Assembly (NCBI GenBank): GCA_963772975.1
Contig: CAVYZH010000010.1
Span: 434,001-498,000 of the forward strand
Reading direction: 5' to 3'
DNA from: AC-32 sp963772975
GTDB lineage: Bacteria > Actinomycetota > Thermoleophilia > Gaiellales > Gaiellaceae
Length of the DNA: 64,000 nt
This document shows positions 24,873 to 32,602 of this stretch, one piece after another. The notes under the pieces are model-generated. The model saw only the letters and a program-made list of their open reading frames with translations. It ran no database searches and had not been told where the DNA came from. Every line of letters begins with the position of its first letter. Within the stretch, counting starts at the first letter, position 1. A program made the position numbers and the translations under genes.

Positions 24873-26749
24873 TGAACGACTTTGAAGCGCGGCTTCGCGA
24901 CCACCACGCGGGCCGGGTCCGACCATGACATCTGTGGCTTCGAGCCGCTCAGCAAGAAGTCGAGCCCTCGCACCCGGTAGTACCAGGTGCCCGGCGCGAG
25001 CGGGAGTGTCAGCGACGTGCTCCAGGTGAGCTGGGATCCCGCCGTCGTCCAGGGGTAGAGCTTGCGGCTCCACTGCACCTCGTACTGCCCGGCGCTCACG
25101 ATCGGCTGCCACGCCACGAGCGGGTAGCCGTAGAAGCGGGGAGCGCGGGTCTTGGCCGAGACGAGCTTCCCGTCGGTCGAGAGGCCCGAGGCGTAGGGCG
25201 TGTCGCTCGCCGTCGTCACCACTGGGTCGCTCGCCTTCGCGAATGCCAGTCTGCGGCCCGACGCGCAGGCGTCCTGAGTCAGTTCGTCTTCCATGTAGGT
25301 GACGGCGCCCGACGGCCGGACGACCGGGTCACCCGACGAGTGGGTGCCGCCGAGGGGATTGGTGAGCGTGATGGTGGTGCCCGCGACCGCGGCGACCGTC
25401 GCTTGCTCCGACGGGGAGCCGATGCGTAGCGCGTCGCCGGCATTAATGCCGGCGGCGTCCACCACGTCGATCGTCGTGTCCCCCGGCAGTGACCCCGAAT
25501 TGAGGGTCGTCGAGAGCTGCTGAGCCGGAATCTCGTCGATCGGAAGCACGGTCCAGTAGTAGCGGCCGCCTTCCCAGTCGCTGTCCCAGAGGTCGACCTT
25601 CGCGGAGTTGACGACCTGTGAGGCCGGCAGCCCGTTGTGGCTGTCGTCGCCCGCCGGCGCCAGATCCATCTCGTTCGTCTTCACGACGAGACCCTCGGCA
25701 GACTTCGAATCCGGTTCCGTGCCGAACTTGAGGAAGTGGCCGCGCGCGTCCGTGAGCCCGTTCACGTCGACGGGCATGGCCAGCGGGCCGATCTCACGCG
25801 GAACGTAGGCCGGGCTGCCGACCATCGCCCCCCGGAAGACCGGGTTGAGGCAGTCCTCGTCGGCGAAGACGGCGACGCGGTAGAGCTCCGACGTCGTGCC
25901 CCAGATCGAGGTGTTGCCGTTGTACACGAAGGCGGGGGTGATGTTGTGGGTCGCCAGCTTCGTCGCGTCGGCCACGCCTGCATTCGAGACGGTGGCCATA
26001 GTCTGCATCGGGCCAGGCGAGAAGGGTGGGTTGTAGCTCGTGTAGACGGGGCTCCAAGGCCCGTAGGAGACTTCAGGCAACGCGTTATCGGCCGCACCGT
26101 AGAGCCAGCGCATCGGGCGCACGCGCCAGCGGACGACACCCGTCCAGGCCGCGCTGTTGTGGAAGTCGTAGTACTCGCGCTCGTCGGCCATGTTCGAGCG
26201 AGTCGTGAACCAGTGGCCGGCGTCGAGCAGCCAGACCATGTAGCCGCTCGCGCCGGGAACGGTGCTCCAACGCAGCAGGCCCGGGTAGCTCGGGGTCAAA
26301 GGTGTCGGCACTGCGGACCAGCGCATGTTGAAGCCGAACGGCGCGCTCCAGGCCGACACTCCCTTCGCGGTGTGCGCCCGGACGTGACCGTAGAGCGAAT
26401 ACGGGCTGCCCGTGATCCACGGCAGCGTCAGCGGCAGCGCAGTGGCCGGGCTCTTGATGCCCTTGCCCGACCAGACGATGCCGTTGTCCGAGAACCGACG
26501 GCTCGTGGAGAGCTCGAACTCGTAGCTCTTCGCGCCTGCCACCGGGCTCCAGGCAAACGACGGGGTGCGCGAAAACGTATGGGCGACGGCCTCGTCCGCG
26601 CGCAGTGAAAATGCATGCAGGTTCTGCGGCGCGGGCGGCGCGGCAGCGGCATGCGCGCTCGCAGCAGGCAGAGCCACCGCAAGCGCGGCAGCAAGCGCAG
26701 CAGCGAGACGGGCGCAGGCCATCTGCAGGAGTTGTCGGCAGGCCGCCAC
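24869..26749 (-). CDS. Secreted Fn3-like multi-domain protein
   Basis: This 626-residue protein has an N-terminal signal peptide (about 1-36, Ala-rich, ending ASAHA) and several beta-sandwich units. Repeated WxP..GA..YE/V motifs (FAWSPVAGAKSYEFEL, LRWSTVPGASGYMVWL, VAWQPIVSAGQYEVQW) are typical of fibronectin-III-like repeats. It has no anchor motif and should be released or loosely surface-bound. A related but shorter protein is at 47216-48364. The ligand is unknown. Confidence 0.75.
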   Translation of the reverse strand: MAACRQLLQMACARLAAALAAALAVALPAASAHAAAAPPAPQNLHAFSLRADEAVAHTFSRTPSFAWSPVAGAKSYEFELSTSRRFSDNGIVWSGKGIKSPATALPLTLPWITGSPYSLYGHVRAHTAKGVSAWSAPFGFNMRWSAVPTPLTPSYPGLLRWSTVPGASGYMVWLLDAGHWFTTRSNMADEREYYDFHNSAAWTGVVRWRVRPMRWLYGAADNALPEVSYGPWSPVYTSYNPPFSPGPMQTMATVSNAGVADATKLATHNITPAFVYNGNTSIWGTTSELYRVAVFADEDCLNPVFRGAMVGSPAYVPREIGPLAMPVDVNGLTDARGHFLKFGTEPDSKSAEGLVVKTNEMDLAPAGDDSHNGLPASQVVNSAKVDLWDSDWEGGRYYWTVLPIDEIPAQQLSTTLNSGSLPGDTTIDVVDAAGINAGDALRIGSPSEQATVAAVAGTTITLTNPLGGTHSSGDPVVRPSGAVTYMEDELTQDACASGRRLAFAKASDPVVTTASDTPYASGLSTDGKLVSAKTRAPRFYGYPLVAWQPIVSAGQYEVQWSRKLYPWTTAGSQLTWSTSLTLPLAPGTWYYRVRGLDFLLSGSKPQMSWSDPARVVVAKPRFKVVH

Positions 26750-26776
26750 GGTCGCGCCTCCCTCGTTCGAGTGACG

Positions 26777-27898
26777 CTAATCGAGGGAGAGCGCGCGCTC
26801 GAGCGCCGCGGCCGCGCCGAGCACGAGGGCGTCCTGTCCGGGTGGCGCCGCGAGCTGCGCGGAGGCGGGCAGGCCGTTCTCGGCGGGCCCGCACGGAAGC
26901 GCCGCCGCCGGCCAGCCCGTCGCGTTGAACGGGTAGGTCAGCTTGATCAGCCGGTCTCGCAGCGCGAGCTCGTCGGCCGGCGCCGGGGGTGCGACGCAGA
27001 GCAGAGTCGGCGTCAGCACCAGGTCGACGCCGGCCGCCGCCTCGGCCAGCTGCTCGCGGTAGCGCTCCCGCCGCCCACGGGCCCGCTCGTACTCGGCATC
27101 GGTGACGGCGAGGCACCACTCGATCTTGGGCCGGATGTTCTCGCCGTACGAGTCGGCGTGCTCGGCGAAGAGCTCGCGGTGGACGTCGGCGACCTCGCGG
27201 CTGAAGGCATCGTAGAAGCCGTCAGCGAGGGGCAGCTCCAGCCGGCGCCGGCGCGGAAAGAGCTCCGCCGCGGCCTCGACCCGTGCGCGGACGAGCGGGT
27301 CGGCTAGCTCGGTCCAGGCGACGCCGACCTCGACCTCGCCGAGCTCGACCTCCGTCGGATCGAACCCGGGGACGAGCGCTTGCAGCATCTGCTCGCAGCC
27401 CTCGACGTCACGCGCCATCGGGCCGGCGTGGTCGTAGCTCGGCGCAAGCGGGAAGCAGCCTTCGATCGGCACGAGCCCCCAGGTCGGCTTGAAGCCGGTC
27501 ACGCCGCAGCAGGCGGCGGGGATGCGGATCGAGCCGCCGGAGTCGGAGCCGAGCGCGGCGTCGGCGAGCCCGGCCGCGAGGGCCGCTGCCGACCCGCCGC
27601 TCGAGCCACCCGCGATTCGGCCGGGGTAGCGTGGATTCGGCACGGGCCCGAAGTGCTCGTTCTCCGAGGTGGTGCCGTAGGCGAACTCGTGCAAGTTGGT
27701 CTTGCCGACGTTCGCGTACCCGGCCGCCTCGAGCAGCTGCACCGCCGCGGCGGTCTCGCGGGGCACGTGGTCGGCGAACAGGATCGAGCCGTAGGTGGTG
27801 ACGAGCCCGGCCGTGTCGAACAGGTCCTTGACCGCCAGCGGGATCCCCTCGTCCGGCTGCTCCGGGCGGGCGAGGAAGATGCCCTCGGGCGCGCTCAG
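26777..27898 (-). CDS. Amidase signature family enzyme (probable CTG start)
   Basis: This enzyme belongs to the amidase signature (GatA/AmiE-like) family with a Ser-cis-Ser-Lys triad: Lys24 in LAVKDLFDTAG, cis-Ser at 99/100 in GGSSGGS and Ser123 in SGGSIRIP. An in-frame GTG at 27766 would drop the catalytic Lys. Upstream of it the frame has no ATG, GTG or TTG, but CTG at 27898 overlaps the preceding stop (CTGA) and gives a 373-residue protein starting LSAPEGIFLA, where a Met would be expected. It ends the cytochrome oxidase gene run, which is unexpected. The substrate is unknown; a GatA role is unlikely without gatB or gatC nearby. Confidence 0.8.
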   Translation of the reverse strand: MSAPEGIFLARPEQPDEGIPLAVKDLFDTAGLVTTYGSILFADHVPRETAAAVQLLEAAGYANVGKTNLHEFAYGTTSENEHFGPVPNPRYPGRIAGGSSGGSAAALAAGLADAALGSDSGGSIRIPAACCGVTGFKPTWGLVPIEGCFPLAPSYDHAGPMARDVEGCEQMLQALVPGFDPTEVELGEVEVGVAWTELADPLVRARVEAAAELFPRRRRLELPLADGFYDAFSREVADVHRELFAEHADSYGENIRPKIEWCLAVTDAEYERARGRRERYREQLAEAAAGVDLVLTPTLLCVAPPAPADELALRDRLIKLTYPFNATGWPAAALPCGPAENGLPASAQLAAPPGQDALVLGAAAALERALSLD

Positions 27899-28020
27899 AA
27901 GACGGCGAGGTAGATGAAGGCGACCGCGAAGGCCAGCGCGACCAGCACCACGAACAGCCCGAACAGCGCGAGGCCGATCCTCGTGTTCTCGCGCTCGAAC
28001 TCGGCGCCGTGCTCGCTCAT
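27895..28020 (-). CDS. 41-residue single-pass membrane protein
   Basis: This short ORF starts at ATG 28020 inside the ctaB stop (ATGA) and encodes a charged N-terminus (MSEHGAEFERENTRIG) followed by one membrane segment of about 24 residues. Its place after ctaD and ctaB suggests a small cytochrome oxidase subunit or assembly factor; this is inference from context. It overlaps the amidase start by four bases. Confidence 0.65.
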   Translation of the reverse strand: MSEHGAEFERENTRIGLALFGLFVVLVALAFAVAFIYLAVF

Positions 28021-29204
28021 CAGAGCAGCGGGTCGACCGCGAGCGCCACGAACAGCAGCGCCAGGTAGAGGAGCGAATAGCGGAACAGCGCGCCTGCGCG
28101 GGCGGTGGTGGTCTCGCGCCGCAGCCTCCAGGCGAAGCGCAGGAAGATCGCTCCGAGCAGTACGGCCACGGCGAGGTAGGCCACGCCGGCCGTGTGCCAC
28201 GCGAACGGCAGCAGCGTCACCCCGACGAGCACGAGCGAGTACCAGACGATCTGCCTCGCCGTCTCGTCATCACCGCGGACGACCGGCAGCATCGGCACCC
28301 GCGCGGCGGCGTAGTCGCGCTTGATCACGAGCGCCAGCGCCCAGAAGTGCGGCGGCGTCCAGAAGAAGACGATCAGGAACAGGAACAGCGCCGGCAGGCT
28401 CAGGTTGCCGGTCGCCGCCGCCCAGCCGACGAGCGGCGGGACCGCGCCTGCCGCGCCGCCGATGACGATATTCTGCGGGGTCGTCCGCTTCAGCCAGCGC
28501 GTGTAGACGAGCACGTAGAAGAGGCCGCCCACGAGCGCGAGCACCGCGGTCAGCACGTTCACCAGCGAGGCCAGCAGCACGAACGAGAACGCCATCAACG
28601 CGAGGCCGAACTCGACGGCGCGCTCGGGCGTGACGCGCTCCTCGGCGACCGGGCGGTGTCCCGTGCGGCCCATCAGTCGGTCGAGATCGCGGTCGAGCAC
28701 GTGGTTGAGCGTGCTCGCGCCGCCGCACGCAAGCGCTAGGCCGGCCATCGTGACCGCGAACAGGCCGAGCGGCGGCACCCCTTCAGCGCCGACGAACATT
28801 CCGGCGGCTCCCGTCAGCAACAGCAGGGTCATGATCCGCGGCTTTGTGAGCGTGATGTAGTCGCGCCAGGGCGCGGCCGGGACGGGCTCGCCGCGGAAGG
28901 TCTCGGCCGCGACCACGAGCGCCGCCGCCAGCGAGAGGCCGGCGAGCGCGAGATGCGCGGGCTTTGAGATCACGAGTGCCGCCGCCAGGAACGCGACCAG
29001 CGCGGTCAGCGAGGGTGCGAGCAGCCGGCGGTACTCGACCCAGGCTGCGGCCACGAGCGCCGTCAGCGGCGGCAGGGCCAGCGCGGCGAGACCGCGGTGG
29101 GCGGCGCCGAGCTCGAGCGCCCCGCTCACGACCGCGGCGCAACAGGCGGCGGCCGCGAACAGCGCGGTCAGCCGCAGCCACGGACCGGGGCGCGCCTCAG
29201 GCAC
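28020..29204 (-). CDS. ctaB: Heme O synthase (protoheme IX farnesyltransferase) with N-terminal membrane extension
   Basis: This UbiA-family enzyme adds a farnesyl group to heme B for the oxidase. The prenyl-diphosphate motif LNHVLDRDLDRLMGRT and the second aspartate-rich loop (VIKRDYAAARVPM) are clear. CtaB proper starts near residue 115 (WRDYITLTKPRIM); the first 110 or so residues form extra membrane helices not found in standard CtaB and may be a remnant or partner domain such as part of heme A synthase. GTG 29204, overlapping ctaD by eight bases, is the chosen start; GTG 29234 is also in frame. Confidence 0.9.
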   Translation of the reverse strand: MPEARPGPWLRLTALFAAAACCAAVVSGALELGAAHRGLAALALPPLTALVAAAWVEYRRLLAPSLTALVAFLAAALVISKPAHLALAGLSLAAALVVAAETFRGEPVPAAPWRDYITLTKPRIMTLLLLTGAAGMFVGAEGVPPLGLFAVTMAGLALACGGASTLNHVLDRDLDRLMGRTGHRPVAEERVTPERAVEFGLALMAFSFVLLASLVNVLTAVLALVGGLFYVLVYTRWLKRTTPQNIVIGGAAGAVPPLVGWAAATGNLSLPALFLFLIVFFWTPPHFWALALVIKRDYAAARVPMLPVVRGDDETARQIVWYSLVLVGVTLLPFAWHTAGVAYLAVAVLLGAIFLRFAWRLRRETTTARAGALFRYSLLYLALLFVALAVDPLL

Positions 29205-30837
29205 GAGCCTCCGCGATCCGCCTGCGCAGATCACGCAGCGGCCGAGCGCTGGTCACGTAGGGAACCTTGTCGAAGTTGTACGCCGGCGGCGGCGAGCTCG
29301 TGTACCACTCGAGCGTGTCGCCCAGCCACGGGTCGTTGACCGCACGGGCGCCCGAGCGATGGGTCTTGAGCACGTTCCAGGCGAAGACGAGGATGCCGAG
29401 GCCCATGATCCCCGACCCGATCGTCGAGATCAGGTTGTACCACTCCCAGGCGCCGCCATAGTGGTACGTGTAGATGCGCCGGGGCATCCCGAGCAGGCCG
29501 AGAAAGTGCATCGGGAAGAAGGTCAGGTTCATGCCGACGAAGATCAGCCAGAAGCTGAGCTTGCCGAGCGGCTCGCTCAGCAGCTTCCCGAAGATCTTCG
29601 GCCACCAGTAGTGCAGCGCCGCGAAGACGGCGAAGATCGAGCCGCCGAAGAGGACGTAGTGCAGGTGCGCCACCACGAAATACGTGTCCTGGGCCTGCCA
29701 GTCGAACGGATAGGCGGCGACGAAGATCCCCGACAGTCCGCCGATCGTGAAGATCGCGATGAAGCCGAGGGCAAACAGCATCGGCGTGTCGAAGTGCAGG
29801 TTCCCGCGCCAGGTAGTGGCGAGCCAGTTGAAGATCTTGATCCCGGTCGGCACGGCGATGATCATCGAGGTGATCATGAAGGAGCCCTGCAGATAGCCGG
29901 GCAGGCCGACCGTGAACATGTGGTGGGCCCAGACGACCATCGAGAGGAACCCGATCGCCAGGGTCGAGAGCACGATCGCCGTGTAGCCGAAGATCGGCTT
30001 GCGGGAGAAGACGGGGATCACCTCCGAGACGACCCCCATCGCGGGCAGGATCATGATGTAGACCTCGGGGTGGCCGAAGAACCAGAAGACGTGCTGATAG
30101 AGCAACGCGCTGCCGCCCTCGCTCGGGATGAAGAAGTGCGTGCCGGCCTGCCGGTCGAGCAGCAGCATCGTCAGGCCCGCCGAGAGCGCCGGCAGCACGA
30201 CGACGAGCAGCGCCGCGTAGACCTCCATCGACCAGACGAACAGCGGTAGTCGCATCCATGTCATGCCGGGCGCCCGCAGGCGCTGGATCGTGACCAGGAA
30301 GTTGATCGCGCCGGCGAGCGAGGCCAGCGTCAGCACGTGCAGCGAGAGAATCCAGAGGTCCATTCCGTGCCCCGGCGTGTACGCCGCCTCCGAGAGCGGC
30401 GCGTAGCCCGTCCAGCCAGCGCGCGGAGCGCCGCCGGCCGCGAACCAGCTCGAGTAGAGGATGATCCCGCCGAACAGGAAGAGCCAGTACGAAAGCGCGT
30501 TCAGGCGCGGGAAGGCCATGTCGCGGGCCCCGATCATCAGCGGCACGAGGTAGTTGCCGAGCCCGGCCCAGATCGGCACGACGACGAGGAAGATCATCGT
30601 CGTGCCGTGCATCGTGAAGAGCTCGTTGTAGCTGTTGCGCGTCACGACGTGCTCGTCCGGCGTAGCCAGCTGAGCGCGCATCAGCAGCGCGAGCACGCCG
30701 CCCGCAAGGAAGAAGACGAGGCTCGTGACGATGTAGAGGATCCCGATCCGCTTGTGGTCGACCGTCGTCAGCCAGCTCGAGGCCCGGCCCTGCGAAACCA
30801 CCAGCGAGACGGGGGGACGCTCAGCCCTGGCCGCCAC
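29197..30837 (-). CDS. ctaD: Cytochrome c oxidase subunit I
   Basis: This 546-residue heme-copper oxidase core subunit has twelve membrane helices. Conserved sites are the low-spin heme ligand region (FTMHGTTMIF), the CuB/cross-linked Tyr motif FGHPEVYIMILP, WAHHMFTVG and the heme a/a3 ligands VVAHLHYVLFGG. GARDMAFPRLNALSYW matches A-family D-channel enzymes. The GTG start at 30837 overlaps ctaC by 17 bases. It reduces oxygen to water and pumps protons using electrons from subunit II. Confidence 0.96.
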   Translation of the reverse strand: MAARAERPPVSLVVSQGRASSWLTTVDHKRIGILYIVTSLVFFLAGGVLALLMRAQLATPDEHVVTRNSYNELFTMHGTTMIFLVVVPIWAGLGNYLVPLMIGARDMAFPRLNALSYWLFLFGGIILYSSWFAAGGAPRAGWTGYAPLSEAAYTPGHGMDLWILSLHVLTLASLAGAINFLVTIQRLRAPGMTWMRLPLFVWSMEVYAALLVVVLPALSAGLTMLLLDRQAGTHFFIPSEGGSALLYQHVFWFFGHPEVYIMILPAMGVVSEVIPVFSRKPIFGYTAIVLSTLAIGFLSMVVWAHHMFTVGLPGYLQGSFMITSMIIAVPTGIKIFNWLATTWRGNLHFDTPMLFALGFIAIFTIGGLSGIFVAAYPFDWQAQDTYFVVAHLHYVLFGGSIFAVFAALHYWWPKIFGKLLSEPLGKLSFWLIFVGMNLTFFPMHFLGLLGMPRRIYTYHYGGAWEWYNLISTIGSGIMGLGILVFAWNVLKTHRSGARAVNDPWLGDTLEWYTSSPPPAYNFDKVPYVTSARPLRDLRRRIAEARA

Positions 30838-31816
30838 CGCTGGCTCCCGTTACGAACCGCTGATGGAGGTACGCGACCGTCGCATCGAGCTGCTCCTGCG
30901 ACCAGTCGTTGCCGACCGCGGGCATCTGTCCGGTGCCGTGGCGGATGATCTCCGAGATCCCGTTCCTGTCACCGAGCAACGGGTTCTGCGAGATGTTCGG
31001 CCCGACGCCGCCCTGGGCCGCGAGCCCGTGGCACTTGGCACAGACACCCACGAAGGTCTCCTTGCCGAGCGCGAGCTGCGCGTTTGCGCGGGCGCTCACC
31101 CAGGAGTCGTACTCCTCGGGCGGGAGGACCTGGACGTGCGCGAGCATCGCCGCGTGCAACAGGCCGCAGAACTCGGCGCACTGCCCGGGGAAGGTGCCGA
31201 GCTTCGTTGCGCGGAAGGTCAGGTGGTTCGTCTTGCCGGGGATCGCGTCGAGCTTCCCGCCGAGCGCGGGAATCCACCAGCTGTGGTTGACGTCCGCCGA
31301 GCGGACCGTCAGCCTGATCGTCCGGTTGTACGGGATCCGCAGCGTGTCCACCGAGATCGCGCCGTTCGGGTACGTGAAGTCCCAGTAGTACTGGTGACCC
31401 TCGACCACGATCTCGTCTTTCGCCTGGCGCTCCGAGGCCGGGAGGCCCGAGGTGGCGCCGATGTCCGAGACCTTCCAGAAGACGAAGCCGGCGATGATCG
31501 CGAGCAGGATCACGGGGCCGGCCGTCCAGGCCAGCTCGAGGTTCGTGTGGCCGCGGACCTGCGGGCCCTCGAGCTCCCGCGCTCGGCCCTTGCTGCGGTA
31601 CTTGACCACGAAGAGGAGCAACGTGCCGATCACGAGCACGAAGATCCCGCCCGTGACGCCGAGGATCAGCCAGTAGATGTCGTTGATGTTCTTGGCATCC
31701 GGCGAGGCCGGTGCGACGGGCGCGAGCCCGCCGTTGCCCGCGAGTGCCGTGCCGGTCAGCACGAGAGCGAGCGTGACGCTGAGGACGAAGACAGACCGGC
31801 GCACAGGCGGTGGCAT
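30821..31816 (-). CDS. ctaC: Cytochrome c oxidase subunit II fused to cytochrome c (caa3 type)
   Basis: This 331-residue protein has a signal or first helix, a second membrane helix pair, a cupredoxin CuA domain with ligands in GQCAEFCGLLHAAM and the aromatic patch HSWWIPALGGK, then a C-terminal cytochrome c domain with heme motif CAKCH and a Met ligand in GTGQMPAVG. This is the caa3 arrangement, so electrons can enter from the fused cytochrome. ATG 31816 starts a normal signal-like sequence; the open frame runs further upstream but is not expected to code. The divergent gene at 31827 begins only ten bases away. Confidence 0.94.
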   Translation of the reverse strand: MPPPVRRSVFVLSVTLALVLTGTALAGNGGLAPVAPASPDAKNINDIYWLILGVTGGIFVLVIGTLLLFVVKYRSKGRARELEGPQVRGHTNLELAWTAGPVILLAIIAGFVFWKVSDIGATSGLPASERQAKDEIVVEGHQYYWDFTYPNGAISVDTLRIPYNRTIRLTVRSADVNHSWWIPALGGKLDAIPGKTNHLTFRATKLGTFPGQCAEFCGLLHAAMLAHVQVLPPEEYDSWVSARANAQLALGKETFVGVCAKCHGLAAQGGVGPNISQNPLLGDRNGISEIIRHGTGQMPAVGNDWSQEQLDATVAYLHQRFVTGASGGGQG

Positions 31817-31826
31817 TCTACGAGGC

Positions 31827-32114
31827 GTGGCTGAAACGACGCGCGTAGAACTCCCGGCGGGAGTCGGCGAGAGTTTCGAGGTCTTCGTCAACGGCGTCGT
31901 CCAGCAGCCCGGACGGGACTTCCGGCGCCATGGCGGCGAGCTCGTCTTCGAGCGTCGGTTGGCCCGTGAGGGGCGGCTCGGCTTCTGGCGTTGGCTGTCG
32001 CTCTTCCTCGGCGTCGCGGGCACCTACCGGCAGAACGACAGCGTCGACGTGGTCTACGAGCACGACGGCCGGCGGGTGGTGGCAACGAGCTTGCCGTTGG
32101 CGCGCGAGGAGTGA
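31827..32114 (+). CDS. Small conserved-looking protein, function unknown
   Basis: This 95-residue protein starts at GTG 31827, ten bases from the divergent ctaC start. It begins with a predicted beta-rich segment (ETTRVELPAGVGESFEVFVN), has a hydrophobic patch near FWRWLSLFLGVAG and ends in VDVVYEHDGRRVVATSLPL. I do not recognise the family. Its promoter must lie inside ctaC, or its message must be leaderless. Confidence 0.6.
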   Translation: MAETTRVELPAGVGESFEVFVNGVVQQPGRDFRRHGGELVFERRLAREGRLGFWRWLSLFLGVAGTYRQNDSVDVVYEHDGRRVVATSLPLAREE

Positions 32115-32302
32115 AACGCGCGCATGCGAAGCCGAACGCCGCGAGCAGGGCTTTCGTGCACTCGCAGCGCCGTCGGTGAACCAAGCCTGCCCGACCGCAT
32201 GGAGCAAGGCCGCCCCTGTGGACAACAAGTCACACTCTCGCCCCACCTCAGCCGTGTCCGTTCCGGCAGGCCGGGGACAGTCCCCGCCGGAGCGCCGAGC
32301 CG
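32115..32302. other. Intergenic region with a small hairpin
   Basis: This stretch of 188 bases between the small plus-strand gene and the convergent small minus-strand gene shows no credible coding frame. GGGGA/TCCCC with a 3-base loop near 32273-32285 is the only clear inverted repeat and may help end transcription. Confidence 0.35.
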
Positions 32303-32563
32303 CTAGGCGGTCGCCGGCGGTTCGGGGAGCTCGATCGGCTCGCCGTCCACCAGCACCGGCTGATCCTCGAGCTGGCATGCAACGGCCCAGCGGGCGACCG
32401 CGAGCAGGATTGCGTCGAGCTCGTCGTTCGTGCTCTCCTCGACCAGGATCTCCCAGCGCTCGTCCTCGAGCGGCACCAGGTCGGTGCGGGCGAACGGCAC
32501 CAGGTCGCTGACGAGCTGTGTGGCGGCACCGGCTGTCGGTGCTTCGATCCGGACGGTGGGAAT
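32303..32563 (-). CDS. Small acidic protein, function unknown (possible ATT start)
   Basis: The frame encodes an acidic protein with a beta-alpha pattern: IPTVRIEAPTAGAATQLVSD, then RWEILVEE and a helix around DELDAILLAVARWA. The only standard start is GTG 32500, which gives 65 residues but cuts into the coding-like N-terminus. An ATT at 32563 has GAGGGGG nine bases upstream and gives 86 residues; CTG 32596 is another option. The gene follows the aminotransferase in the same frame, 39 bases after its stop. I do not recognise the family. Confidence 0.55.
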   Translation of the reverse strand: MPTVRIEAPTAGAATQLVSDLVPFARTDLVPLEDERWEILVEESTNDELDAILLAVARWAVACQLEDQPVLVDGEPIELPEPPATA

Positions 32564-32602
32564 GGCGGCGGCCCCCTCGGCGGCGGAGGAAACCAGGGTA
32601 CC

